Shown in pieces: positions 9,182-17,654 of a DNA stretch of 64,000 nt. Each line of letters begins with the position of its first letter. The stretch's first letter is position 1. Below the pieces are notes generated by a model that was not told where the DNA came from, made no database searches, and saw only the letters and a list, made by a program, of their open reading frames with translations. The position numbers and the translations under genes are program-made. The DNA is from Streptomyces sp. S.PB5. GTDB lineage: Bacteria; Actinomycetota; Actinomycetes; Streptomycetales; Streptomycetaceae. The DNA lies in the NCBI RefSeq assembly GCF_030403745.1, contig NZ_JAQMWP010000013.1, forward strand, positions 124,001-188,000, given 5' to 3'.

Positions 9182-9537
9182 GTGCCCGCCCCCTCCACCC
9201 AAGCCACCGCTTCCTCCCGTACCTCGAACGGCAGCCCGTGCAGTACCGGCGGCCTGGCCACGACCACCACACGGACCCGGTCCGCCTCCCGGCTCACCGT
9301 GACCGTGGCGCCCCGTGGAGCCGCCTCCCGGGCCACCGAGACGACCGCGTCGGCCGGATCCTGCCGCGCCGCCGCCCGGGCCCCCGTACGTGCCGCGTCC
9401 ACACACTGGATCTGGGCGGCCACCACGAGCAGCCCCCACACCAGCGCCATCGCGAACATGACCAGCACGGGCAGCACCACGGCCGACTCCGCCGTCACGA
9501 ACCCCCGGTCCGATCGGCCCCGTTCACATCCGCGCAT
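9178..9537 (-). CDS. TadE-like minor pilin/pseudopilin
   Basis: 119 residues. The N-terminus DRGFVTAESAVVLPVLVMFAM has a Gly followed by FVTAE, that is G|xxxxE of type IV prepilins, then a 20-residue hydrophobic helix. The rest is a small extracytoplasmic domain. TadE proteins are minor pilins that support Flp pilus assembly. The ATG start lies 14 bp inside the upstream pilin-like gene and the stop overlaps the next gene as GTGA, so it is part of the operon. Confidence 0.85.
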   Translation of the reverse strand: MRGCERGRSDRGFVTAESAVVLPVLVMFAMALVWGLLVVAAQIQCVDAARTGARAAARQDPADAVVSVAREAAPRGATVTVSREADRVRVVVVARPPVLHGLPFEVREEAVAWVEGAGT

Positions 9538-9739
9538 CGAGGGCCTGCTTCACGATCCCCTGCAGCTCCGCGCTGACGGCTCCACTGGTCACCACCTTGT
9601 AGAGCACCGCCGCGAACGCCACCGCCGCGACGATCCCCACCGCGTACTCGGAGGTGACCATCCCCGCGTCCCTCCGCACCGCACGCGCCGCCACCCCGCA
9701 CACCAGGACACGCACCCGCGCCCGTACCGCCTTGCACAT
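9524..9739 (-). CDS. DUF4244-type Flp pilin-like protein
   Basis: 71 residues from ATG 9739, downstream of a G-rich stretch. A basic leader of about 27 residues ends in Gly, followed by MVTSEYAVG and a hydrophobic helix. This is exactly the Flp prepilin cleavage signature G|xxxxEY. It is very likely the major pilin subunit of the neighbouring Tad machinery. It is annotated in Streptomyces only as DUF4244. It lies between tadC and the tadE-like gene on the same strand. No prepilin peptidase gene occurs in the window. Confidence 0.85.
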   Translation of the reverse strand: MCKAVRARVRVLVCGVAARAVRRDAGMVTSEYAVGIVAAVAFAAVLYKVVTSGAVSAELQGIVKQALDARM

Positions 9740-9854
9740 CTCAACCCCCGTAAAGGTCAGTTCCGTTGACTGATGTTCCAGTCGACCGCTCTTCTCTCCT
9801 GCCGACCGCTTCTGTGCCGACCGGCTCCAGCGCACTCCACCGCTCACGCCCCCT

Positions 9855-10643
9855 TCATCCACCACCACCTCCCAGCACCGGCCCCGCCAGCCCGATCACC
9901 ACGGGCAGCACCCCGACCGCGATGAACGCGGGCAGGAAACACAGCCCCACCGGCGCGGTCACCATGACCGCCGCCCGCCGGGCTCGCGCCGTCGCGGTGC
10001 GCGCCCAGTCCGCGCGGGCCTCCGCGGCCAGCCGGGCGACCGGTGCGGCCGCGGGAAGCCCGGACACATCGGCCCGTTCCAGCAGCCGCGCCAACGGTCC
10101 GGCGCCCGGCATCGCACCCAGCCGCCGCCACGCCTCCCCGGGCGCCCCGCCGAGCCGGACCTCCGCCGCACCCCGTGCGAGCCCCTCCCCGACCGGACCG
10201 CCCAGCGCCTCGCCCACCGCCTGCGCGGCGATCACCGGACCGGCTCCGGCCGCGATACAGGCCGCAAGCAGATCGGCGGCGAGCGGCAGTTGGCGTACGG
10301 CCTCTGCGGTGTCGTACTCCTGCTCGGCACCGGAGACCGGCTGCCGCTCGCGCCACCACCACAACCCGGCCGCGACGAGCAGCCCCACCACGGCTCCGGC
10401 GGCTCCGCCGATCAGCGCCCACCCGCCGGCCACGACGCCCAGGAGGGGCAGCCGGCGCCGCAGAGCCGCGGTCGTCTCTCCCCGCCCGTCACCGGAGTTC
10501 GCCTCCCGGCCCAGCAGCCGAGCCAGTCGCCGCCGGAGTCTGCGCTCCCGTCGCATCCCCGCCGTCCACCGGGCGAGCCACCCGAGGACCAGCGCGGCCC
10601 CCACAACCGCCCCCAGCCTGTGGACAACTTCCGCACTCACCAC
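9855..10643 (-). CDS. TadC-like type II/IV secretion inner-membrane protein
   Basis: 262 residues. It has an N-terminal membrane segment, a highly basic linker (RRERRLRRRLARLLGRE), two central membrane helices, then a T2SSF-type cytoplasmic helical domain with LPLAADLLAACIAAGAGP and a C-terminal hydrophobic hairpin ending in a Gly run. T2SSF proteins form the inner-membrane platform that couples the ATPase to pilus assembly. It starts with tandem GTG codons (10643 or 10640). It follows the TadB-like gene by 34 bp. Confidence 0.85.
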   Translation of the reverse strand: MVSAEVVHRLGAVVGAALVLGWLARWTAGMRRERRLRRRLARLLGREANSGDGRGETTAALRRRLPLLGVVAGGWALIGGAAGAVVGLLVAAGLWWWRERQPVSGAEQEYDTAEAVRQLPLAADLLAACIAAGAGPVIAAQAVGEALGGPVGEGLARGAAEVRLGGAPGEAWRRLGAMPGAGPLARLLERADVSGLPAAAPVARLAAEARADWARTATARARRAAVMVTAPVGLCFLPAFIAVGVLPVVIGLAGPVLGGGGG

Positions 10644-10677
10644 GCCCGCCTCTCCGGACCTGACCCGATTCCCGTTC

Positions 10678-11550
10678 TCACGCCGCCTCCGCTCTCCGCA
10701 CGATCCGTGTCGCCCACCACATCCCCAGCCCCTCCAACAGGCCGCCGATCACCAGGCACCCGAGGCCCGGGCCCGTGTGCAGCAGGACATGCAGCGGGTC
10801 GGAGCCGAGGGCCGTGCCGAGGACCAGCCCCAGGGCGGGAAGTCCGGCGAGCATGAAGGCCGTGGCGCGGGCGCCCGCCAACTGGGCGCGCAGATCCGCA
10901 CGCTGGTCCCGCTCCGCGCGCAGCGCCGCTTCCAGCCGGTCGAGTCCGGCGGCGAGTCCCGCACCCCGGTCCACGGCCACCCGCCAGCACGCCGCGAGGC
11001 CCAGCAGCCCGTCGGCTCCCGGTCGCCGTGCGGCCTCCGCGAGGGCGCCCGGTACGTCACCACCGAACCGTGCCGCCGCCAGTACCGCCGGCTGCGCCTC
11101 GCCGAGCCCTTCGGAGTCGCGTGCGGCTCGCAGCACGGCCTCGCTCGGCTGCCGTCCGGCCCGCACCTCTCCGGCGAGCGCCCCGCACAGCGCGATGACC
11201 GCGTCCCCCCGCCGCTCCCGGGCCCGCCGCGCCTCCCCGGCCAGCCGGACCCGCCGCAGCAACGGCACCCCGGCCGCCCCGAGGACCAGCGGCAGCACCG
11301 AGGCCCCCAGCACGGCCAGCGCCAGTCCGGCCGCGACCGCCCACCACTCGCTCCCCAACCTCCGCACTCCACCGGCCAGTTGGCGCCAAGCAGGCGGACC
11401 GGTCCCGACCGCCCCACCGGCCCCCGCGAGCAGCAGCTCCGCGCGCCGCGCCCCGGAACGCCGTCCGGCCGAGAGCCAGACCGCCGCCGCCCCGGCACCC
11501 ATCAGGGCCGCCCCCGCCGACATCCCGGACCCTCCGCTCACGCCGATCAC
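10678..11550 (-). CDS. TadB-like type II/IV secretion inner-membrane protein
   Basis: 290 residues, with membrane segments at both ends and a central T2SSF helical domain (VIALCGALAGEVRAGRQPSEAV). TadB and TadC proteins form the membrane platform of Flp pilus systems. The ATG overlaps the stop of the TadA-like gene as ATGA, which favours this start over an internal Met at residue 10. There is no sign of disruption. Confidence 0.87.
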   Translation of the reverse strand: MIGVSGGSGMSAGAALMGAGAAAVWLSAGRRSGARRAELLLAGAGGAVGTGPPAWRQLAGGVRRLGSEWWAVAAGLALAVLGASVLPLVLGAAGVPLLRRVRLAGEARRARERRGDAVIALCGALAGEVRAGRQPSEAVLRAARDSEGLGEAQPAVLAAARFGGDVPGALAEAARRPGADGLLGLAACWRVAVDRGAGLAAGLDRLEAALRAERDQRADLRAQLAGARATAFMLAGLPALGLVLGTALGSDPLHVLLHTGPGLGCLVIGGLLEGLGMWWATRIVRRAEAA

Positions 11551-12854
11551 CCCATGTCCTCCCGTCCCCCGGCACCTCGGTCACTCATGACCCCGGCTCC
11601 CCTCGCCACCGCACAGCCCGCTGCCCATCGAGGCCCGAGCAGCCCTCGCAGCCGCTCCCACCCCCGCTCGTACGCGAAGCCCTCCGCACCCCACCGCAGC
11701 GCCGGCACCGTCCGCACCAGCCCCGACGGTTCCCGCTCCAACACATGCACCTCGGCGATCCGCCGCCGCCCGCTCCGGTCCCGGGCGAGATGCAGGACCA
11801 CCGAGAGCGCCGCCGCCAACTGGCTGTGCAGGGCGGTCCGGTCGAGCCCGGCGGCCGTCCCCAGCGCCTCCAGCCGGGCCGGCACATCGGCGGCCGCGTT
11901 CGCGTGGACCGTCCCGCAGCCGCCCTCATGTCCCGTGTTCAAGGCAGCCAGCAGATGCACCACTTCAGGCCCGCGCACCTCCCCGACCACCAGCCGGTCC
12001 GGCCGCATCCGCAGCGCCTGCCGGACCAGGTCCTGGAGCGTGACGAGCCCCGCACCCTCCTGGTTGGCGGGTCTGCTCTCCAGCCGTACGACGTGCGGGT
12101 GATCGGGCCGCAGCTCCGCGGAGTCCTCGGCGAGCACGATCCGTTCGTCAGGTCCGACAAGCCCCAACAAGGCACTCAGCAACGTGGTCTTGCCGCTTCC
12201 CGTCCCTCCGCTGACGAGATACGACAGCCGCGCCTCCATCAACGCCCGCAGCACCCGGTCCCCGCCCGGCGGCACCGTGCCCGCCGCCACCAGCTCGTCG
12301 AGCGTGAACGCGCGCGGCCGTACGACCCGCAGCGACAGACAGGTGCAGTCGACGGCGACCGGCGGCAGCACCGCGTGCAGCCGGGTCCCGTCGGGCAGCC
12401 GGGCGTCCACCCAGGGCCGCGCGTCGTCCAGCCGCCGTCCGGCCACCGCGGCCAGCCGCTGCGCGAGCCGTCGTACGGCGGCGGCATCGGGGAAGGACAC
12501 CGTCGTCAGCTCCAGCCCACCGCCCCGGTCCACCCAGACCCGGTCCGGCGCCGACACCAGGACGTCCGTCACGGACGGGTCGGCGAGCAGCGGCTCCAGC
12601 GGCCCACTGCCGACCAGCTCGGAACGCAACCGATCGGCCGCCCCGAGGACTTCGGCGTCCCCGAGCACCCGCCCCTGCTCCCGCAAGGCCTGCGCGACCC
12701 GCGCGGGCGTCGGCTCGGCACCGCTCTCGGCCAGCCACTGCCGTACACCGTCCAGCAGCGTCGGGGACAGGTCGGCGCGGCTGTCCACGGCACGGACGCT
12801 TCTTGCGGGCACGGCCCGCGTGCCCTCCCGCTCGAACATCACTCCCCGCCTCAT
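11547..12854 (-). CDS. TadA/VirB11-like secretion ATPase
   Basis: 435 residues. The N-terminal domain is followed by the ATPase core: Walker A SGGTGSGKTTLLSALLG, Asp box IVLAEDSAELRP, Walker B-like RLVVGEVRGPEVVHLL, and His box GHEGGCGTVHAN. These are the motifs of TadA/CpaF-type hexameric ATPases that power Flp pilus assembly. The ATG at 12854 overlaps the upstream stop as ATGA; an in-frame ATG lies five codons later. It belongs to the actinobacterial 'helicase/secretion neighborhood ATPase' group. Confidence 0.93.
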   Translation of the reverse strand: MRRGVMFEREGTRAVPARSVRAVDSRADLSPTLLDGVRQWLAESGAEPTPARVAQALREQGRVLGDAEVLGAADRLRSELVGSGPLEPLLADPSVTDVLVSAPDRVWVDRGGGLELTTVSFPDAAAVRRLAQRLAAVAGRRLDDARPWVDARLPDGTRLHAVLPPVAVDCTCLSLRVVRPRAFTLDELVAAGTVPPGGDRVLRALMEARLSYLVSGGTGSGKTTLLSALLGLVGPDERIVLAEDSAELRPDHPHVVRLESRPANQEGAGLVTLQDLVRQALRMRPDRLVVGEVRGPEVVHLLAALNTGHEGGCGTVHANAAADVPARLEALGTAAGLDRTALHSQLAAALSVVLHLARDRSGRRRIAEVHVLEREPSGLVRTVPALRWGAEGFAYERGWERLRGLLGPRWAAGCAVARGAGVMSDRGAGGREDMG

Positions 12855-13957
12855 GCCGCCTCCACCAGCGCCCGCTCCCAGAAGCCCTTGCAGAACCGCG
12901 CCAACGGACCCCGCCCGGCCGCCCCCGGCGGTGTCCTGCTCTCGTGCGGCCGCAGCAGCCCGGCCTCCACGGGCACCTCGCCCACCAGCGGCAGGCCGAG
13001 CAGCCGGGCCACCTCGCGGTCGTCGAGTCCGGGTGCGTAGGGCCCGCGTACCGCGACGCGCAGATCGCGTACGACCATGCCGACCGCGGAGGCCACTCGT
13101 CCGGCCGCCGCGAGGGCACGGAGTTCGGCGGGGACGACGAGGATGCCGAGGTCGAGCTGGGCGAGGGTCTCGGCGACGCCGTCGTCGATGCGGCGGGGCA
13201 GGTCGACGACGACCGTGCCGCCCCGGCGGCGGGCCGCGGCGAGCACCGCGCGGACGGCCTGGGGAGGGACGGCGACGCAGTCGCCGCGGTCCCAGCTCAG
13301 GACCCGCAGGGAGTGCAGTTCGGGCAGGGACTCCTCCAGGGCGCCGCCGCCGACGCGGCCGCGCGAGGCGGCGAACGCGGGCCAGCGCAGTCCCTCGGCG
13401 GTCTCGCCGCCGAGGAGTACGTCGAGTCCGCCGCCCAGGGGATCGGCGTCCACGAGCAGGGTGCGCAGTCCCTCCCGCGCGGAGGTGACGGCGAGGGCGC
13501 ACGCGAGCGTGGAGGCCCCGGCGCCGCCCCGGCCGCCGATGACGCCGACGGTGAGGGCGGGCCGGCCGATGCCCTCGGCGACGTCGGCGATGCGGTCGAC
13601 GAGCCACTGCTCACCGTCGGGCAGCATCAGGACATGGTCGGCGCCGATCTCGACGGCCCGGCGCCAGACCCCGGAGTCGTCCTGGTCCCGCCCGACGAGC
13701 ACGACTTGGCCCCGGCGGCCCGCTCCCCGCACCCGGCGGACGGCGTCGTCGCCGACCAGGACGAGCGGTGCGGCGTCCCAGCGGCCTCTCGGTTCCGGCA
13801 TCCCCGGATGGACCTCCGGGGTGGCGCCTGCCGCCGCGCACAGGCGCAGCAGGTCGTCCAGAAGCACCGGGTCCTCGGTGACGATCAACGGTCCGCCCTG
13901 CCGCCCTCCGGCGGCGGACGGCGGATCGTGTGTGACGGCTGCGGCCACGATTTCCAT
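12851..13957 (-). CDS. CpaE/TadZ-like MinD-family protein (Ssd-like)
   Basis: 368 residues from ATG 13957, which has AAGGGGG just upstream. The N-terminal receiver-like domain is followed by a deviant P-loop, VGVIGGRGGAGASTLACALA, in which the signature Lys of KGGxGKT is replaced. The chain continues with LLVDADPLGGGLDVLLG and VVVDLPR. This is the CpaE/TadZ type that positions Tad machines, and the relative of mycobacterial Ssd (Rv3660c), which affects septum placement. It is first in the tad operon and overlaps tadA by ATGA. An in-frame ATG at 14062 exists but extends into low-quality sequence. Confidence 0.88.
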   Translation of the reverse strand: MEIVAAAVTHDPPSAAGGRQGGPLIVTEDPVLLDDLLRLCAAAGATPEVHPGMPEPRGRWDAAPLVLVGDDAVRRVRGAGRRGQVVLVGRDQDDSGVWRRAVEIGADHVLMLPDGEQWLVDRIADVAEGIGRPALTVGVIGGRGGAGASTLACALAVTSAREGLRTLLVDADPLGGGLDVLLGGETAEGLRWPAFAASRGRVGGGALEESLPELHSLRVLSWDRGDCVAVPPQAVRAVLAAARRRGGTVVVDLPRRIDDGVAETLAQLDLGILVVPAELRALAAAGRVASAVGMVVRDLRVAVRGPYAPGLDDREVARLLGLPLVGEVPVEAGLLRPHESRTPPGAAGRGPLARFCKGFWERALVEAA

Positions 13958-14542
13958 CCCCCTTCGCTGCTTCTCGCGCGGGCCCCGAGGGCCCCGCGAT
14001 TCCCAAACGTGTGAAGAACCGGCAACCGGCCTCCATATGAACGGCCGATACGAACCGGCCAAACGCGGCCGGCTAACCGGATCCGGCCAACAAGTGGCCG
14101 TCGGCGGGCCGCGCTGGAATCACGGTGCAGCGATCCCGGAAATCGTGTGGATCTTGGTCAAAAACTGTGGACAACTCAGTGGTTGTGAATATCGCCGTCA
14201 CCCATACCAGTGTGTCCTGTACTGCCGCCTGTGCGACTTCCGCAGAGCAGTGCGACAGCTACGCACAGTGACGGATCATGGGCATACGGAAGGGACGGCC
14301 TCAGCCGCCTCGACGCGGGCACAGCGCCGCACAGGGAGATGAAAGGAAGAGGAAAACCCACCCGGACATGCGACGACCCCCACCGGGGGGGAGAGTGGGG
14401 GTCGTCTCCACGGCCGACTCGGGGGGGGGAGGAGCCGGACCGGGTTAGCACGGTCGCGAACGATCCGTGACTTCCATGGTGTACCCGAGAGCCCTCTCAG
14501 GCAAACCCACGCGCCCCACCTTACGCCGAATGGGCTGCGCCT
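13958..14542. other. Divergent intergenic region
   Basis: About 585 bp between the tad operon and the divergent HAD gene. It should carry both promoters. It contains a moderately AT-rich stretch (14130-14300) and a strong hairpin described separately. A single DnaA-box-like 9-mer lies at 14166-14174. No credible coding frame was found. Confidence 0.5.
14372..14406. terminator. Terminator-like hairpin in a divergent promoter region
   Basis: A perfect 12-bp stem (14372-14383 with 14395-14406), GACGACCCCCAC and its complement, around an 11-nt loop. It lies upstream of both flanking genes rather than downstream of either. It could end an unannotated short transcript or act as a leader hairpin for the plus-strand HAD gene if transcription begins further left. 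Confidence 0.55.
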
Positions 14543-14554
14543 ATGCTCGGGGTC

Positions 14555-15376
14555 GTGGAAAACCACTCCTTGCCCCGCACAGCGGCCTTCTTTGACCTGG
14601 ACAAGACGGTCATTGCGAAGTCGAGCACGCTCACCTTCAGCAAGTCGTTCTACCAAGGCGGGCTGATCAACCGCAGGGCCGCCTTGCGTACCGCATATGC
14701 CCAGTTCGTCTTCCTCGTGGGCGGCATGGACCACGACCAGATGGAACGGACCCGCGAGTACCTCTCGGCCCTCGTGCGCGGTTGGAACGTCCAACAAGTG
14801 AAGGAGATCGTGGCCGAGACCCTTCACGACCTGATCGACCCGATCATCTACGACGAGGCCGCCTCCCTCATCGAGGAGCACCACATCGCCGGCCGCGACG
14901 TCGTGATCGTGTCCACCTCGGGCGCCGAGGTGGTCGAGCCGATCGGCGAACTGCTGGGCGCGGACCGGGTGGTGGCGACCCGGATGGTCGTGGGCGAGGA
15001 CGGCTGCTACACCGGCGAGGTGGAGTACTACGCCTACGGCCCGACGAAGGCGGAGGCGATCAAGGAGCTGGCCGAGTCCGAGGGATACGACCTGGAGCGC
15101 TGTTACGCCTACAGCGACTCGGCGACCGATCTGCCGATGCTCCAGTCCGTCGGCCATCCCCACGCCGTGAACCCGGACCGTACGCTGCGCCGCGAGGCAC
15201 TCGCGCGCGGGTGGCCGATTCTCGATTTCCACCGGCCGGTCCGGCTCAAGCAGCGGCTCCCCGCGTTCTCCGCACCGTCGCGTCCGGCGCTCGTCGCGGC
15301 CGCGGCCATAGGAGCGGCGGCGGCCACGGCGGGCCTCGTCTGGTACGCAAGTCGGCGCCGGGCGACGGCTCTCTGA
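14555..15376 (+). CDS. HAD-IB family phosphatase, SerB-like, membrane-anchored
   Basis: 273 residues from GTG 14555, or 277 from ATG 14543. Motif I is AAFFDLDKTVIAKSS, motif II is VIVSTSGAEVVEP and motif III/IV is CYAYSDSATDLPMLQSVG. This is a complete catalytic set of the HAD-IB (phosphoserine phosphatase-like, TIGR01490) subfamily. The C-terminus has a hydrophobic helix (ALVAAAAIGAAAATAGLVWYA) followed by basic residues, so it is probably a tail-anchored membrane protein. TATGCT at 14542-14547 lies 7 nt before the GTG, suggesting a leaderless transcript. The substrate is unknown. Confidence 0.9.
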   Translation: MENHSLPRTAAFFDLDKTVIAKSSTLTFSKSFYQGGLINRRAALRTAYAQFVFLVGGMDHDQMERTREYLSALVRGWNVQQVKEIVAETLHDLIDPIIYDEAASLIEEHHIAGRDVVIVSTSGAEVVEPIGELLGADRVVATRMVVGEDGCYTGEVEYYAYGPTKAEAIKELAESEGYDLERCYAYSDSATDLPMLQSVGHPHAVNPDRTLRREALARGWPILDFHRPVRLKQRLPAFSAPSRPALVAAAAIGAAAATAGLVWYASRRRATAL

Positions 15377-15733
15377 CGTGCAGACCGGCCGACGGCTGTC
15401 CGTTTAGAACCTGTTTGAGAGTAAAAGTAAAGAACTGCAGCCAGGGCTTCCGCTTGCCCGGGTCCTGGAGTACAAAGGATTCAACGGCCCGCGAGACCAA
15501 GGACATCCGAGAGGATCACCTTAATAACGCATTTGGCCCCACGGACCGCGCATGATCACCAGGCACCCACGCGACGTCGACCCGTCGATTACGGGCCAGC
15601 CGCACCAGGTGACGGGCAAAGTTCCCGACCTGATGGGCAACATATCGAGGACGCTTGGTAACCAGGTGAGAATGCCAGCGGCGGTACGAATCCTCGTACC
15701 GCCGCAACCCTTTGTCCGGGCCCTCTCACACCG
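15377..15733. other. Intergenic region between convergent genes
   Basis: About 357 bp with no supported gene. The first half is noticeably lower in GC (around 15405-15540). A hairpin at 15680-15703 probably ends transcription of the minus-strand Fic-like gene. A 63-codon minus-strand frame (15516-15707) has no recognisable features and is not called. Confidence 0.45.
15680..15703 (-). terminator. Hairpin terminator after the Fic-like gene
   Basis: A perfect 10-bp stem (GGCGGTACGA pairing with TCGTACCGCC) and a 4-nt loop, about 30 nt beyond the minus-strand stop codon. Confidence 0.75.
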
Positions 15734-16558
15734 TTACGCCGCCCCGCGCTGAAGCGCCTCGCACACCGCCGTCGACTCGCGCGCACCGAGCACGATCGCC
15801 TTGCCGCAGTGGTCGATCCAGGCGGCCATCCCCTCCGGAGTCCCGGAGACATAGCCCTCGAGCGCCGCCAGATAGGCCGCCCGCCCGAGTTCGGCATGGC
15901 CGACCTCCGCCGGACAGATGGACTTCGGGTCCAGGCCGCTGCCGATCAGGACGATGCGTTCGGCCGTACGTGCGACGAGGCCATTGTGGGAGGTGAAGGG
16001 CCGCAGGGCGAGGATCTCGCCGTGCACGACGGCCGCCGTCACCAGGGCGGGGGCGGAACTGCCCGCGATGACCAGCTCGGACAGACCCTCCAGCCGGCCG
16101 TGCACGTCCCCCGCGCTCGGCAGCGCGAGCTCGATCAGCGGCTCGTCGACCGGCTCGCCCGCCTGGCGCGGACGCCCGACCTCGTCGCCGTTCGTCGCGG
16201 CCGCCACCAGGTGCAGCCGGGCCAGCACCCGCAGGGGCGACTGCCGCCAGATGGACAGCAGTTGACCCGCCTCGGCGGTCAGCCGCAGGGCCGCGCCCAC
16301 GACACGCGCCTCGTCGTCGCCGCTGAAGTCGGAGCGCCGGCGCACCTCTTCGAGGGCCCAGTCGGCGCCGGACAGCGCCGCGGAGCCACGGGCGCCGCGC
16401 AGGGCCGCCTCGGAAGTGATCGCGGTGCTGCGGCGCCGCATGATCCGGTGCCCGTAGACCCGGTCCACGGCCTTGCGCACGGACTCCACGGAGTCGGCCA
16501 CACCGGGCAGCGAGCCCAGGGCCGCGAGCGGATCGGCGGTCGCGCCTGTCGTACTCAT
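15734..16558 (-). CDS. Fic/DOC-like protein with degenerate active site
   Basis: 274 residues from ATG 16558. The fold-defining region reads ALRPFTSHNGLVARTAERIVL. This resembles the Fic signature HPFxxGNGR, but the catalytic His is Arg and the spacing around Asn-Gly differs (RPFTSHNGLVAR). Fic enzymes transfer AMP or other nucleotide parts to proteins; this copy probably lacks that activity or uses another chemistry. The orthologous Streptomyces gene is often labelled 'oxidoreductase', with no motif seen here to support that. It is divergent from the neighbouring ParA/CooC-like ATPase gene, with about 100 bp shared upstream. Confidence 0.7.
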   Translation of the reverse strand: MSTTGATADPLAALGSLPGVADSVESVRKAVDRVYGHRIMRRRSTAITSEAALRGARGSAALSGADWALEEVRRRSDFSGDDEARVVGAALRLTAEAGQLLSIWRQSPLRVLARLHLVAAATNGDEVGRPRQAGEPVDEPLIELALPSAGDVHGRLEGLSELVIAGSSAPALVTAAVVHGEILALRPFTSHNGLVARTAERIVLIGSGLDPKSICPAEVGHAELGRAAYLAALEGYVSGTPEGMAAWIDHCGKAIVLGARESTAVCEALQRGAA

Positions 16559-16659
16559 GAGTACGACATTACGCAACCGCGGCCCGCACCCCACGAAGGA
16601 GTGGTCTTCTTCACGCACGCCTGCCACGTACAGCCATCGCGCCACTACCCTTCGTGAAC

Positions 16660-17640
16660 ATGAAAATTGCTTTCGTCGGGAAGGGCGGCAGCGGCAAGAC
16701 CACCCTGTCCTCCCTGTTCATCCGCCATCTCGCCACCACCGGCGCACCGGTGATCGCCGTCGACGCCGACATCAACCAGCACCTGGGCGCCGCCCTCGGC
16801 CTCGATGAGGCGGAGGCCGCGGCGCTGCCCGCCATGGGAGAGCGGCTGTCGCTGATCAAGGACCACCTGCGCGGCACCAACCCGCGCATCGCCTCCGCCG
16901 AGACGATGATCAAGACGACCCCGCCCGGCGACGGCTCCCGGCTGCTGCGGGTGCGCGAGGACAATCCGGTGTACGACGCCTGCGCGCGGCCGGTGGAACT
17001 CGACGGCGGCGCCGTCCGTTTGATGGTCACCGGCCCCTTCACGGACGCCGACCTGGGGGTCGCCTGCTACCACTCCAAGACAGGAGCGGTGGAGCTCTGC
17101 CTGAACCACCTGGTGGACGGGCGGGACGAGTACGTCGTGGTGGACATGACCGCCGGCTCGGACTCCTTCGCCTCCGGCATGTTCACCCGCTTCGACATCA
17201 CGTTCCTCGTCGCCGAGCCGACCCGGAAGGGGGTCTCCGTCTATCGCCAGTACAAGGAGTACGCCCGCGACTTCGGCGTCGTCCTGAAGGTCATCGGCAA
17301 CAAGGTGCAGGGCCAGGACGACCTCGACTTCCTCCGCGCCGAGGTCGGGGACGACCTGCTGGTGACGGTCGGGCACTCGGACTGGGTGCGCGCCATGGAG
17401 AAGGGCCGGCCGCCCCGGTTCGAGCTCCTGGAGGACGTCAACCGCCGCGCCCTGCGCCGGTTGCAGACCGCCGTCGAGGCGACCTACCAGCTGCGCGACT
17501 GGGAGTCCTACACGCGGCAGATGGTGCACTTCCATCTCAAGAACGCCCAGTCGTGGGGCAACGAGCGCACCGGGACCGACCTCGCGGCGCAGGTCGACCC
17601 CGGGTTCGTACTGAGCGAGAGCGTGGCGGCGAACGCCTGA
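16660..17640 (+). CDS. ParA/CooC-like P-loop ATPase
   Basis: 326 residues from ATG 16660; a GTG at 16654 is also in frame. It starts MKIAFVGKGGSGKTTLSSL, a deviant Walker A with the signature Lys of the SIMIBI (MinD/ParA/CooC) class. IAVDADINQHLGAALG matches Walker A' with the conserved Asp, and EYVVVDMTAGSDSFASG is the Walker B region. CooC-like members insert metals into enzymes; ParA-like members position cargo. Nothing here decides between these roles. TACCCT at 16646-16651 lies 8 nt before the ATG, suggesting a leaderless mRNA. It ends 14 bp from the convergent lipoprotein gene. Confidence 0.88.
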   Translation: MKIAFVGKGGSGKTTLSSLFIRHLATTGAPVIAVDADINQHLGAALGLDEAEAAALPAMGERLSLIKDHLRGTNPRIASAETMIKTTPPGDGSRLLRVREDNPVYDACARPVELDGGAVRLMVTGPFTDADLGVACYHSKTGAVELCLNHLVDGRDEYVVVDMTAGSDSFASGMFTRFDITFLVAEPTRKGVSVYRQYKEYARDFGVVLKVIGNKVQGQDDLDFLRAEVGDDLLVTVGHSDWVRAMEKGRPPRFELLEDVNRRALRRLQTAVEATYQLRDWESYTRQMVHFHLKNAQSWGNERTGTDLAAQVDPGFVLSESVAANA

Positions 17641-17654
17641 CGGCCGCCGTACGA

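Noticed and set aside
14210-14470. 86-codon plus-strand frame covering the 14372 hairpin
   Set aside because: No ribosome binding site or recognisable protein pattern; the codon third-position bias is weak and the frame runs through the hairpin.
15516-15707. 63-codon minus-strand frame in a lower-GC intergenic region, possible transposase remnant
   Set aside because: No transposase motif, inverted repeats or ribosome binding site could be found.
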